DNA from: an uncultured Collinsella sp. | GTDB taxonomy: Bacteria > Actinomycetota > Coriobacteriia > Coriobacteriales > Coriobacteriaceae | Assembly (NCBI GenBank): GCA_900757705.1 | Contig: CAAEOW010000030.1 | Coordinates: 1-7,618 of the forward strand | Direction of reading: 5' to 3' | DNA: 7,618 nt | In this document: one piece after another, positions 1 through 7,007 of the stretch | How the letters are laid out: each line of letters opens with the position of its first letter | Position numbering within the stretch: the stretch's first letter is position 1 | Notes under the pieces: generated by a model | Told to the model about the DNA's origin: nothing | What the model saw: the letters and a program-made list of their open reading frames with translations, nothing else | Database searches by the model: none | Made by a program: the position numbers and the translations under genes

Positions 1-166
1 CGATGAGCTCGCGCGCGCCGAGGTTCCGTATCTGTTGCGGATGTCCATCGGCTACGCACGGGTTGGTGATGGCGTCGATACCTGGCAAGACTTGCTTCGT
101 GCTGCCGACGCGGAGCTCTACCGCGTAAAGCGCGAGAAGAAGAAAGCCGGCGTTCAGATACGCTAG
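1..166 (+). CDS. GGDEF-domain protein (probable diguanylate cyclase), C-terminal end only
   Basis: This is the 3' end of a gene that begins before the window; codons run from base 2 to a TAG at 164-166 (54 residues). The visible peptide contains MSIGYARVGDG followed by ADAELYRVKREKK. This matches the end of GGDEF domains, where a 'vSiGia' strand is followed some 25 residues later by a final helix of the type 'ADxALYxAKrxGrn'. GGDEF domains make cyclic di-GMP from two GTP. The GG(D/E)EF signature, the inhibitory site and any sensor domain lie outside the window, so activity and input signal cannot be judged. The peptide ends shortly after the helix, so the GGDEF domain is C-terminal. A strong terminator starts two bases after the stop. 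Family assignment is fairly secure; enzymatic activity is inference. Confidence 0.8.
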   Translation, partial: DELARAEVPYLLRMSIGYARVGDGVDTWQDLLRAADAELYRVKREKKKAGVQIR

Positions 167-167
167 G

Positions 168-209
168 AAAAGGGGCACACGACCGTTGCGATGGTCGTGC
201 GCTCCTTTT
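168..209. terminator. Bidirectional intrinsic terminator after the GGDEF gene
   Basis: Arms 172-184 and 193-205 pair over 13 positions with one A/C mismatch (177/200) and one G-T wobble, around an 8-base loop. The + strand copy is followed by TTTT at 206-209. The - strand copy is followed by TTTT, the complement of AAAA at 168-171. It therefore can end the GGDEF transcript and also catch transcripts from the convergent transporter gene that ends at 357. Confidence 0.85.
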
Positions 210-337
210 GCGTTTGTGGGGGCCACCGGTCATAATGCCCAGGCGCGGTGCGGCAAGACGGGCGTCTGCCGCCGCGACTCGGTGCGAAATCAACGAGAAC
301 CAGTGCATTCCATTAAGCTAAAGTGTGTGAAGGTTCT
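210..337. other. Gene-free gap between convergent genes, with a GC-rich hairpin
   Basis: No convincing gene lies here; the + frame open from 186 runs antisense into the transporter gene and looks like a shadow. Bases 245-275 can fold as a bulged hairpin: GACA (256-259 with one bulge further out) pairs with 264-267, and CGGC/GCCG type pairs extend the stem around a GGGC loop. It has no T-tract on either side. A second, longer-range inverted repeat, GAGAACC at 295-301 and GGTTCTC at 332-338, encloses a noticeably AT-rich 30-base loop. The roles of both are unknown. Confidence 0.4.
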
Positions 338-371
338 CCCTAAAAAGGTGAGCTCTCTAGGCTTTTTTGGG
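338..371 (-). terminator. Possible weak terminator hairpin spanning the transporter stop codon
   Basis: Arms 338-347 and 362-371 pair in 9 of 10 positions (a T/T mismatch at 341/368). They read CCCAAAAAAG and CTTTTTAGGG on the minus strand, around a 14-base loop that contains the stop codon at 357-359. The descending arm supplies the U-run. It is not a classic GC-rich terminator because the stem core is A-U, so it may be weak, with the stronger hairpin at 168-209 acting as backup. Confidence 0.4.
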
Positions 372-1292
372 TTTGTTGACGATGATGATGCCGCTGCAGA
401 CCAAGAGCAGGGCAACGATGACAGTAACGGGGCTCGTGCCGGCGCCCTCGCCAAGCAGCAGTGCGCTCAGCAGTACGCCAAAGACCGGGTTCATAAATCC
501 AAAGACCGAGACGCGGCTGACGGGGTTGACGGCAAGCAGGCGCGACCACAGCGAGTAGGCGACCGCGGAGATAAGCGCCATGTAGATGATGAGCACGATG
601 GCGGGGACAATCGCCGTGGGGGAGAGCGCGCCACCCATCAAAAAGCCGATGGCGGTGAGGACCAGGCCGCCGACTAAAAACTGCCAGCCGGCGAGCAAGA
701 CACCGTCATGCTCGCGCGAGAAGATGCCAATGAGGCAGGTCGAAAGAGCACCCGCGACAGTGGAGGCTAGGATAAAGCCCTCGCCATCGAGCCTGAAGCC
801 AAAGGTGCCATCTGTGCCCGAGATGTTGACGAGCGCGACGCCGGCAAAGCCCAGCGCACAGCCAAGTACCTTGGCCGTATTGAGCTTCTCGGTGTGAAAT
901 GCCAGGGCGGCAAAGAGGATTGCGAGGAAGTTGGCGCTGGCCTCGATGATGGAGCTCGACATGGCGCTGGCGCGCGAGAGGCCCAGATAGAAAAAGAAGT
1001 ACTGCCCGATCGTCTGGAAGAGCGACAAGACAAGGATGGGCTTGATATCGCGAGCCTGTGGAACGAGTGGTCGGCGCTGCGCTGCACTCATTCCAACGAT
1101 AACCAGGGCGCCGGCAAGCGTGAAGCGCAGACCCGCAAAGAGCAGCTGCGAGGCGCTGTCGTGCGCGGGGATGCCAAAGAGCCCGTAACCGATCTTGATG
1201 CAGGGGAAAGCCGAGCCCCAAAGCGCACAGCAGACGAGGCAGCCTAGGACGAGCCCGGGCAGGGTGGCGAGATACGGCTTGCGGCGTTCCAT
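357..1292 (-). CDS. EamA/DMT-family membrane transporter
   Basis: The gene encodes a 311-residue, very hydrophobic protein of the usual size for drug/metabolite transporter (DMT) permeases with two EamA repeats and about ten membrane helices. Repeat 1 spans roughly residues 12-155, with LWGSAFPCIKIG (24-35) matching the common WGs-F--K motif of the first helix. Repeat 2 spans roughly 170-307, with FGFMNPVFGVLLSALLLGE (264-282) matching the conserved proline-rich helix ending in GE. The short tail NKPKKA is positively charged and probably cytoplasmic. The start at 1292 is chosen because AGGAAGGA lies 4 bases upstream on the minus strand; the longer frame to 1334 would start inside the purL terminator. 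DMT proteins export or import small metabolites, but the substrate cannot be read from the sequence. The gene lies 98 bp downstream of purL in the same direction, with a terminator between, so it is probably expressed separately. Confidence 0.88.
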   Translation of the reverse strand: MERRKPYLATLPGLVLGCLVCCALWGSAFPCIKIGYGLFGIPAHDSASQLLFAGLRFTLAGALVIVGMSAAQRRPLVPQARDIKPILVLSLFQTIGQYFFFYLGLSRASAMSSSIIEASANFLAILFAALAFHTEKLNTAKVLGCALGFAGVALVNISGTDGTFGFRLDGEGFILASTVAGALSTCLIGIFSREHDGVLLAGWQFLVGGLVLTAIGFLMGGALSPTAIVPAIVLIIYMALISAVAYSLWSRLLAVNPVSRVSVFGFMNPVFGVLLSALLLGEGAGTSPVTVIVALLLVCSGIIIVNKPKKA

Positions 1293-1296
1293 GATG

Positions 1297-1304
1297 TCCT
1301 TCCT
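1297..1304 (-). promoter_or_regulatory. Ribosome binding site of the EamA transporter
   Basis: The minus strand reads AGGAAGGA, then CATC, then the ATG at 1292-1290. This strong Shine-Dalgarno match decides the start against the in-frame ATG at 1334. Confidence 0.8.
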
Positions 1305-1317
1305 GTATGCGCGAAGC

Positions 1318-1354
1318 AAAAAAGAACCCGCCACCGGAGGTGCCGGTAGCGGGT
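1318..1354 (-). terminator. Intrinsic terminator of purL
   Basis: On the minus strand the arms 1354-1343 and 1337-1326 pair in 11 of 12 positions (one A/C mismatch, 1348/1332) around a 5-base loop. They are followed by TTCTTTTTT (complement of 1318-1326). It stands 37 bases past the purL stop codon and just upstream of the transporter ribosome binding site. Confidence 0.88.
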
Positions 1355-1363
1355 GTTGTTACC

Positions 1364-1399
1364 CGAGGGGATTGTACCCGATGGGACGCATTAAGCGAA
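1364..1399 (-). promoter_or_regulatory. Candidate promoter for the EamA transporter
   Basis: On the minus strand TACAAT (complement of 1371-1376) is a good -10 hexamer. Seventeen bases upstream, TTCGCT overlaps the last codons of purL and matches the -35 consensus only at about half of its positions. A transcript from here would pass through the hairpin at 1326-1354 before reaching the gene, so it would either be attenuated or this is not the real promoter. Confidence 0.3.
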
Positions 1400-4300
1400 G
1401 TAGGCCACGCCGCTCTCAAAGATCGGCATGAACTTATCGCCGGGGACATGCTCGGGCACGTTGCGGTACAGGTTGTCGCCGCGACGCTCGGCATGGCCCA
1501 TCTTGCCCAGGACGCGGCCGTCGGGGCTCGTGATGCCCTCGATGGCAAGTGCGGAGCCGTTGGGGTTGACGGAGAGATCCATGCTGGGCTTGCCGTTCTC
1601 GCCCACGTACTGCGTGGCGACCTGGCCGTTGGCGATCAGCTGGGCGAGCACTTCGTCATTAGCGACAAAGCGGCCCTCGCCGTGGCTGATGGCGACGGTG
1701 TAGGGGTCGTCCAGGCTGCACTGCGACAGCCACGGGGACAAGTTGGACGAGATGCGGGTGCGTACCAGACGGCTCTGGTGGCGACCGATGGTGTTGAACG
1801 TCAACGTGGGCGCATCGGGCGTGGCGTCGACGATGTCGCCGTAGGGCACCAGGCCGAGCTTGATCAGGGCCTGGAAGCCGTTGCAGATGCCCAGCATCAG
1901 GCCATCGCGGGCCTTGAGCAGGTCGCGGACTGCCTCGGTGACCTCGGGAGCGCGGAAGAACGCCGTGATGAACTTGGCAGAGCCGTCGGGCTCGTCGCCG
2001 CCCGAGAAGCCGCCGGGGATCATAACGATCTGGCTTGCACGGATGCGGCGGGCAAGCTCGTGGGTGCTCTCGGCGACGGCCTCGGGCGTGAGGTTGTTGA
2101 TCACGAAGGTGTCGGCCTCGGCACCGGCGGCACGGAAGGCGCGGGCGCTGTCGTACTCGCAGTTGTTGCCGGGGAAGACGGGGATAATCACGCGCGGGCG
2201 GGCGATCTTGGCGCCGCCGTACACGTGGATATCCTTGGCGCGATAGTCGACGGTCTCGACCTCGGGCTGCTCGCCGGTGCTGCGGTAGGCAAAGACGCCC
2301 TCGATGCCGCTCTCCCAGGCCTCTTGGAGCTCGGAGAGCTCGATGACCTCGGAGCCGGTGTCGATGACATAGCCCTCGACGGTGGTGCCCAGTGGCTCGA
2401 CGACAACGCCGTCGGCGACCTCGGGCAGCTCGGCATCCTCTGCGAGCTCGACGATAAAGCTGCCGTAGAGCGGGGTGAAGAGGCTCTCCACGTCCACGTC
2501 CTCGGCAAGCTCGATGCCGATCTGGTTGCCGACGCACATCTTAAAGAGGCTCTCGGCGCCGCAGCCGTAGCCGGGCGTGGAGACGGCCAGGGCGTCGCCG
2601 GTAGCAGTGAGCGCCTCGACGGCGTCAAACGCGGCGAGCAGCTGCTGAGCGTCGGGGCGGTAGTCCTCGCCGTAGGTGGCGGGGGCGATGCGGACGACGC
2701 GGTGCGTCAGGCCCTTGAACTCGGGCGAGACGGCGCGGGCGGCCTTGCCCACGGCCACGGCGAAGCTGATGAGGGTCGGCGGAACGTTGAGCTCGCCGGC
2801 CTCGTCCTCAAAGGAGCCGCTCATGGAGTCCTTGCCGCCGATGGCGCCGGCACCCAGATCGACCTGGGCCATAAGGGCACCCAGGACGGCTGCCATGGGC
2901 TTGCCCCAACGCTCGGCCTCGGTGCGCAGGCGCTCGAAGTACTCCTGGAAGGAGAGGTAGGCGCGCTTGTGCTCAAAGCCGGCGGCAACGAGCTTGGCGA
3001 TGGACTCGACTACGGACAGGTAGGCGCCCGCAAACTGGTCGGCCTCCATCAGGTAGGGGTTGAAGCCCCATGCCATAGCGCTCGCCGTGGTGGTCTCGCC
3101 GTCCACGGGGAACTTGGCGACCATGGCCGAGCTGGGGGTGAGCTGCGTCTTGCCGCCAAAGGGCATGAGCACGGTCGCGGCACCGATGGTGGAGTCAAAG
3201 CGCTCGGAAAGGCCCTTGTTGGAGGCGACGTTGAGGTCGGTGACCAGCGAGGTCATGCGCTCGGCAAGCGTGGTGCCGGCCCAGCTGGGCTGCCACACGC
3301 TACGGGCGCAGACGTGGGCGACCTGGTGCTTGGGTGCACCGTTGGAGTTGAGGAACTCGCGGGACAGGTCGACGATGGCGACGCCGTTCCAGGCCATGCG
3401 CATGCGCGGCTCGGCGGTAACCTCGGCGATAACGGTAGCCTCCAGGTTCTCCTCGGCGGCGTAGCCCATGAACTCCTCGACGTCACCGTCGGCGACGGCG
3501 CAGGCCATACGCTCCTGGGACTCGGAGATGGCAAGTTCGGTGCCGTCCAGGCCGTCGTACTTCTTGGTCACGGTGTCCAGGTCGACATACAGGCCGTCGG
3601 CAAGTTCGCCTACGGCGACCGAGACGCCGCCGGCGCCAAAGTCGTTGCAGCGCTTGATCAGGCGGCAGGCGTCGCCGCGGCGGAACAGACGCTGCAGCTT
3701 GCGCTCGACCGGGGCGTTGCCCTTCTGGACCTCGGCGCCCGAGGTCTCGATGGACTCGGTGTTCTGGGTCTTGGAGGAGCCGGTGGCGCCGCCGATGCCG
3801 TCACGGCCGGTGCGGCCGCCCAGCAGGATGATCTTGTCGGTGGGGGCGGGGCACTCGCGACGCACGTGGTTTGCCGGGGTGGCGCCCACGACGGCGCCGA
3901 CCTCCATGCGCTTGGCCACGTAGCCGGGGTGATAGAGCTCGTTGACCTGGCCGGTGGCAAGGCCGATCTGGTTGCCGTAGCTGGAGTAGCCGGCGGCGGC
4001 GGTGGTTACGAGCTTGCGCTGCGGCAGCTTGCCCTCGAGCGTCTCGGACACGGGGACGGTGGGGTCGCCGGCGCCGGTGACACGCATGGCCTGGTACACG
4101 TAGCTGCGGCCCGACAGCGGGTCGCGGATGGCACCGCCCACGCAGGTGGCGGCACCGCCGAAGGGCTCGATCTCGGTCGGGTGGTTGTGGGTCTCGTTCT
4201 TAAAGAGGAACAGCCAGTCCTGGTCCTCGCCGTCGACATCGACCTTCACCTTGACGGTGCAGGCGTTGATCTCCTCGGACTCGTCGACATCGGTCATGAC

Positions 4301-5137
4301 GCCGGTCTTCTTAAGGTACTTGGCGCCGATGGTGCCCATGTCCATGAGGCAGACGGGCTTGGCGTCGCGACCGAGTTCGTGGCGCATCTCCATGTAGCGG
4401 TCGAAGGCCTGCTGCACCACGGCGTCATCGATCGTCACATCATCCAGGACGGTGCCGAAGGTGGTGTGGCGGCAGTGGTCGGACCAATAGGTGTCGATTA
4501 CGCGGATCTCGGTGATGGTGGGGTCGCGGTCCTCATCGCGGAAGTACTGCTGGCAGAAGGCGATGTCCGCCTCGTCCATGGCAAGGCCGCGCTCGGAGAT
4601 AAAGGCGGCAAGGCCGGCTTCGTCGAGCTCGCGGAAACCGTCGAGCACCTCGACGGGCTGGGGCTCGGGGGTCTCCATGTACAGCGTCTCGGGCAGGTCG
4701 AGTGAGGCGATGCGCGCCTCGACGGGGTTCACCACGTAGTGCTTGATGGCATCGATGGCGGCCTCGTCCAGAGCGCCCGAGATCATATAGACCTTGGCGG
4801 AGCGCACGGCGGGGCGCTCGCCCTGGCTGATGAGCTGCACGCACTCGCTGGCGGAGTCGGCGCGCTGGTCAAACTGGCCAGGCAGGAATTCGACGGCAAA
4901 GACGGCGCCATCGCTTGCGGGGAGCTCGTCGTAGGTCACATCGACCTGGGGCTCGCTAAAGACGGTCGGCACGCAGGAGCGGAAAAGCTCTTCGTCGATG
5001 CCCTCGACGTCGTAGCGGTTTATGATCCTCAGGGCCTCGATGCCCTTGATGCCGAGAATTTCGGTCAGCTCGCCCTTGAGCTGCTGAGCCTCGACGTCGA
5101 ACCCGGGTTTCTTCTCCACGTAGATACGAGAGACCAT
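1391..5137 (-). CDS. purL: Phosphoribosylformylglycinamidine synthase (single-chain, glutamine-dependent)
   Basis: The 1248-residue enzyme catalyses the fourth step of purine synthesis in the cytoplasm: FGAR + ATP + glutamine gives FGAM + ADP + phosphate + glutamate. An N-terminal PurS-like and linker region (about 1-210) leads into the active-site segment YWSDHCRHTTF (217-227). The first ATPase half carries FKNETHNHPTEIEPFGGAAT (312-331), GGRTGRDGIGGATGSS (440-455) and CNDFGAGGVSVAVGEL (497-512). The second PurM-like half carries MPFGGKTQLTPSSAM (658-672) and GGKDSMSGSF (767-776). A class I glutaminase domain begins near 980; its nucleophile is Cys1085 in GICNGFQ and its His-Glu pair is His1215 and Glu1217 in GHAER. 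All key residues are present, so it should be active without separate PurQ or PurS. Length and layout fit the fused form of clostridia and Actinomycetota rather than the enterobacterial form of about 1295 residues. The start at 5137 has AGGAAGG and AGGAA upstream; the frame extends to 5245, but that extension is not PurL-like. No other pur gene is in the window. Confidence 0.97.
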   Translation of the reverse strand: MVSRIYVEKKPGFDVEAQQLKGELTEILGIKGIEALRIINRYDVEGIDEELFRSCVPTVFSEPQVDVTYDELPASDGAVFAVEFLPGQFDQRADSASECVQLISQGERPAVRSAKVYMISGALDEAAIDAIKHYVVNPVEARIASLDLPETLYMETPEPQPVEVLDGFRELDEAGLAAFISERGLAMDEADIAFCQQYFRDEDRDPTITEIRVIDTYWSDHCRHTTFGTVLDDVTIDDAVVQQAFDRYMEMRHELGRDAKPVCLMDMGTIGAKYLKKTGVMTDVDESEEINACTVKVKVDVDGEDQDWLFLFKNETHNHPTEIEPFGGAATCVGGAIRDPLSGRSYVYQAMRVTGAGDPTVPVSETLEGKLPQRKLVTTAAAGYSSYGNQIGLATGQVNELYHPGYVAKRMEVGAVVGATPANHVRRECPAPTDKIILLGGRTGRDGIGGATGSSKTQNTESIETSGAEVQKGNAPVERKLQRLFRRGDACRLIKRCNDFGAGGVSVAVGELADGLYVDLDTVTKKYDGLDGTELAISESQERMACAVADGDVEEFMGYAAEENLEATVIAEVTAEPRMRMAWNGVAIVDLSREFLNSNGAPKHQVAHVCARSVWQPSWAGTTLAERMTSLVTDLNVASNKGLSERFDSTIGAATVLMPFGGKTQLTPSSAMVAKFPVDGETTTASAMAWGFNPYLMEADQFAGAYLSVVESIAKLVAAGFEHKRAYLSFQEYFERLRTEAERWGKPMAAVLGALMAQVDLGAGAIGGKDSMSGSFEDEAGELNVPPTLISFAVAVGKAARAVSPEFKGLTHRVVRIAPATYGEDYRPDAQQLLAAFDAVEALTATGDALAVSTPGYGCGAESLFKMCVGNQIGIELAEDVDVESLFTPLYGSFIVELAEDAELPEVADGVVVEPLGTTVEGYVIDTGSEVIELSELQEAWESGIEGVFAYRSTGEQPEVETVDYRAKDIHVYGGAKIARPRVIIPVFPGNNCEYDSARAFRAAGAEADTFVINNLTPEAVAESTHELARRIRASQIVMIPGGFSGGDEPDGSAKFITAFFRAPEVTEAVRDLLKARDGLMLGICNGFQALIKLGLVPYGDIVDATPDAPTLTFNTIGRHQSRLVRTRISSNLSPWLSQCSLDDPYTVAISHGEGRFVANDEVLAQLIANGQVATQYVGENGKPSMDLSVNPNGSALAIEGITSPDGRVLGKMGHAERRGDNLYRNVPEHVPGDKFMPIFESGVAYFA

Positions 5138-5140
5138 TGG

Positions 5141-5153
5141 TTCCTGCCTTCCT
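5141..5153 (-). promoter_or_regulatory. Ribosome binding site of purL
   Basis: The minus strand carries AGGAAGG (9 bases before the ATG) and AGGAA (3 bases before it). Either can serve, and together they support the start at 5137 over the longer frame beginning at 5245. Confidence 0.65.
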
Positions 5154-5307
5154 GATCGGTTGGGCGTACGGTACGGTATGCGGCAGCGGTCGGTTTGCGG
5201 GGCCTGCCCTGCGGTCGCCTTGAGCCACATGTTTGTAAACCTCACTATGATACGACAGCTCGCGGCGCGTTGAGGACGGCGAGGGTGCTACAGTGAAGCG
5301 CAAACAA

Positions 5308-5315
5308 GAGAAAGG
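5308..5315 (+). promoter_or_regulatory. Ribosome binding site of the cation:proton antiporter
   Basis: GAGAAAGG ends 6 bases before the ATG at 5322, a normal spacing, and fixes this start. Confidence 0.7.
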
Positions 5316-5321
5316 CATCAC

Positions 5322-6884
5322 ATGGCATTCGTTTCACTCGCCATCATCGCACTCGTGGCCTTTGCAAGCCCCTTCATCGCCTCGGCGATTCCCGGAAAAC
5401 CCGTTCCCGAAACGGTCTTTTTGCTCGTGTTCGGTGCGGTGCTGGGCCCGCATATGCTCGGCCTTATCCATGTGGATGCCGAGGTCTCGCTGGTGTCCGA
5501 GCTGGGCCTGGCCTTTTTGTTCCTGCTTGCCGGCTTTGAGATTGACCCTAAGAACATTACGGGTGTGGAGGGACGCTACGGCTTGGCGACGTGGGTCGTC
5601 ACGTTTGGTATCGCCTGGCTAGCCGTGCGCTTTACCCCGTGGTTCTCGGTCAGCCATTTCGACGGTATCGCCGTGACGCTTGCCCTCACTTCGACGGCGC
5701 TCGGCACGCTTGTGCCCATCATGCGCGAGCGCTCGCTCACCGGCACGCGCGTGGGCGACTCGATTCTCGCGTATGGCACTTGGGGCGAGCTCGGCCCCGT
5801 GCTCGCCATGTCGGTGCTGCTGTCTGCTCGCACCGGCATCCAGACGCTCGTGATTCTTGGCCTGTTTGCGGTGGTCTGCGTGCTGTTGGCCGTGGTCCCA
5901 AGTCGTTCCAGGCGCGTCGGCAGCCGCTTCTTTGCGTTTGTCGAGGAACGCGCCGACACCACGTCGCAGACCTTCGTGCGCCTGACCGTGCTCATCCTGG
6001 TCACGCTCGTGGCGTTCTCTGCCATCTTTGACCTCGATATCGTGTTGGGTTCTTTTGCCGCCGGCTTTGTCTTGCGCTTTATCATTCCCGAGGGCAACCA
6101 TACGCTCGAGACCAAGCTCGACGGTCTGGCCTACGGTTTTTTGATTCCGGTGTTCTTTACCGTATCGGGCGCAAAGATCGACCTGACGGCCGTGGCGTCG
6201 CGCCCGGGTCTGCTCGCGGGCTTTATCGTGGCGTTGTTGATTATTCGTGCCGTGCCCATTCTTATTTCCATGAGCATTTGTCCTGCGACGCGCGATGTGT
6301 CGGCGTATGGTCGCATTACCGTGGCCCTGTACTGCACCACGGCGCTGCCGATCATCGTTGCCGTTACGAGCGTTGCCGTCAACGCGGGCGCGCTGTCGCA
6401 AGATATTGCGTCGGTCATGGTTGCCGCCGGTGCCATCACGGTGTTCTTGATGCCATTGCTCGCGCAGCTCTTCTACCGCGTGGTGGATGCCGCACCGGTC
6501 GCCGCCGTGGCAGAGGTTGCCGAGCATCCATCCGATGCGCTCGACATCTTGCGCGCCCACCACGACCTAGCGAGCTTGCTCGCGCGCGAGCACGAGCTGC
6601 TGACCTCGCATGGCCATGGTCGCGTATTCGAGGGCCTGCCTACGCTCGATACGATTGCCGAGCGTCTTTCCGCCGAGGCAGCGAGCGGCCACATCGATGC
6701 CCGCATCGTGGACGCGGCGCACCTGCTTGCCGATAAGACCTATGGAGACGAGGTCGACCCGTCCGAGCTGACTCCGCGTGAGCGCCGCCGCCTGGAGCGC
6801 GCCAAGCTCGCTGTGCGCGAATACCGCCGTCGCATGCTGGAGCTCTATGCGCGCGAAGAAGCCGAAGACGACGACGGTAAGTAG
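5322..6884 (+). CDS. CPA2-type monovalent cation:proton antiporter (Na+/H+ exchanger domain)
   Basis: The 520-residue protein has a membrane part of roughly 385 residues with about 12 helices, followed by a charged cytoplasmic tail. Family marks are PGKPVPETVFLLVFGAVLGP (24-43, the 'iP-ii--i--GillGP' opening), LFLLAGFEID (66-75), the TSTALGTL segment (123-130), GSFAAGFVLR (243-252) and IPVFFTVSGAKIDL (275-288). These match Kef/NapA-like CPA2 exchangers, which swap Na+ or K+ for protons across the inner membrane in pH and salt balance. Where NapA-type members have an Asp-Asp or Asn-Asp pair in the ion-binding helix, this protein reads YGTWGELGPV (151-160), so the acidic residue there is Glu156. 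The tail (about 386-520) has no recognisable RCK/TrkA nucleotide-binding domain; it is rich in Ala, Glu and Arg, probably helical, ending in an acidic EEAEDDDGK. It is transcribed alone, divergently from purL, and is followed by the repeat array and a terminator. Ion specificity cannot be assigned. Confidence 0.88.
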   Translation: MAFVSLAIIALVAFASPFIASAIPGKPVPETVFLLVFGAVLGPHMLGLIHVDAEVSLVSELGLAFLFLLAGFEIDPKNITGVEGRYGLATWVVTFGIAWLAVRFTPWFSVSHFDGIAVTLALTSTALGTLVPIMRERSLTGTRVGDSILAYGTWGELGPVLAMSVLLSARTGIQTLVILGLFAVVCVLLAVVPSRSRRVGSRFFAFVEERADTTSQTFVRLTVLILVTLVAFSAIFDLDIVLGSFAAGFVLRFIIPEGNHTLETKLDGLAYGFLIPVFFTVSGAKIDLTAVASRPGLLAGFIVALLIIRAVPILISMSICPATRDVSAYGRITVALYCTTALPIIVAVTSVAVNAGALSQDIASVMVAAGAITVFLMPLLAQLFYRVVDAAPVAAVAEVAEHPSDALDILRAHHDLASLLAREHELLTSHGHGRVFEGLPTLDTIAERLSAEAASGHIDARIVDAAHLLADKTYGDEVDPSELTPRERRRLERAKLAVREYRRRMLELYAREEAEDDDGK

Positions 6885-6899
6885 TCGATACTTTCTCGG

Positions 6900-6945
6900 G
6901 GAAGCCGCGTCCCGCTTTGAAGGCTCGGAACGGGATGTGGTTTCC
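6900..6945 (+). other. Potential RNA hairpin 1 of the array (A1/B1)
   Basis: In the + strand RNA 6900-6914 pairs with 6931-6945 without interruption: 15 pairs, three of them G-U, with a 16-base loop. No U-run follows, so it is not a terminator by itself. Confidence 0.55.
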
Positions 6946-6961
6946 GAAACGGGGGCCGTTG

Positions 6962-7007
6962 GGAAGCTGTGTCCCGGAATGGGCGCTCAGAGTGGGATGC
7001 AGTTTCC
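6962..7007 (+). other. Potential RNA hairpin 2 of the array (A2/B2)
   Basis: In the + strand RNA 6962-6975 pairs with 6994-7007: 14 contiguous pairs, three G-U. Compared with hairpin 1, one pair changes from C-G to U-A (6968/7001), and two others switch between Watson-Crick and G-U, so pairing is kept. Confidence 0.55.

Larger units (their letters stand above)
5138..5321. promoter_or_regulatory. Divergent control region between purL and the antiporter gene
   Basis: These 184 bp must hold the start signals of both genes. Toward purL, TATCAT (complement of 5247-5252) is a plausible -10 with no good -35. It would give a leader of about 100 bases. The near-palindrome GTTTGTAAAC (5231-5240) sits at the predicted transcription start, where an operator could lie. 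The leader also contains a short inverted repeat, GCGTAC (5164-5169) and GTATGC (5176-5181). Toward the antiporter, TGCTACAGT (5286-5294) resembles an extended -10; TTGAGG at 5270 is too close to be its -35. I recognise no purine riboswitch or PurR box of the Bacillus or Escherichia type. Confidence 0.4.

Noticed and set aside
186..677. 163-codon + strand frame starting after the GGDEF terminator
   Set aside because: Most of it is antisense to the EamA transporter, its composition is Asp/Gly/Arg/Gln-rich, and it begins inside the terminator stem without a ribosome binding site.
1293..1334. Longer start for the EamA transporter at 1334
   Set aside because: That ATG lies inside the purL terminator stem with no ribosome binding site, while AGGAAGGA precedes the ATG at 1292.
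1307..4705. An 1132-codon open frame on the + strand antisense to purL
   Set aside because: It lies exactly opposite PurL, whose catalytic motifs are all intact. Its product is a low-complexity run of Gly, Ala, Asp, Val and Leu, as expected when a GC-rich gene is read backwards. It starts inside the neighbouring intergenic hairpin region and has no recognisable domain.
5138..5240. Purine or other riboswitch in the purL leader
   Set aside because: Some short inverted repeats exist, but I find no three-way junction or conserved core resembling the purine, PRPP or tetrahydrofolate riboswitches.
5138..5245. N-terminal extension of PurL to a start at 5245
   Set aside because: The extra 36 residues are Arg/Pro/Thr-rich and unlike PurL. 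They would cover the likely -10 region and leader, while the start at 5137 has good Shine-Dalgarno matches and begins a typical PurL N-terminus.
5619..6563. 314-codon minus-strand frame within the antiporter gene
   Set aside because: The product is dominated by His, Arg, Gly, Asp and Gln with no hydrophobic core pattern or motif. It is antisense to a clearly recognised membrane protein.
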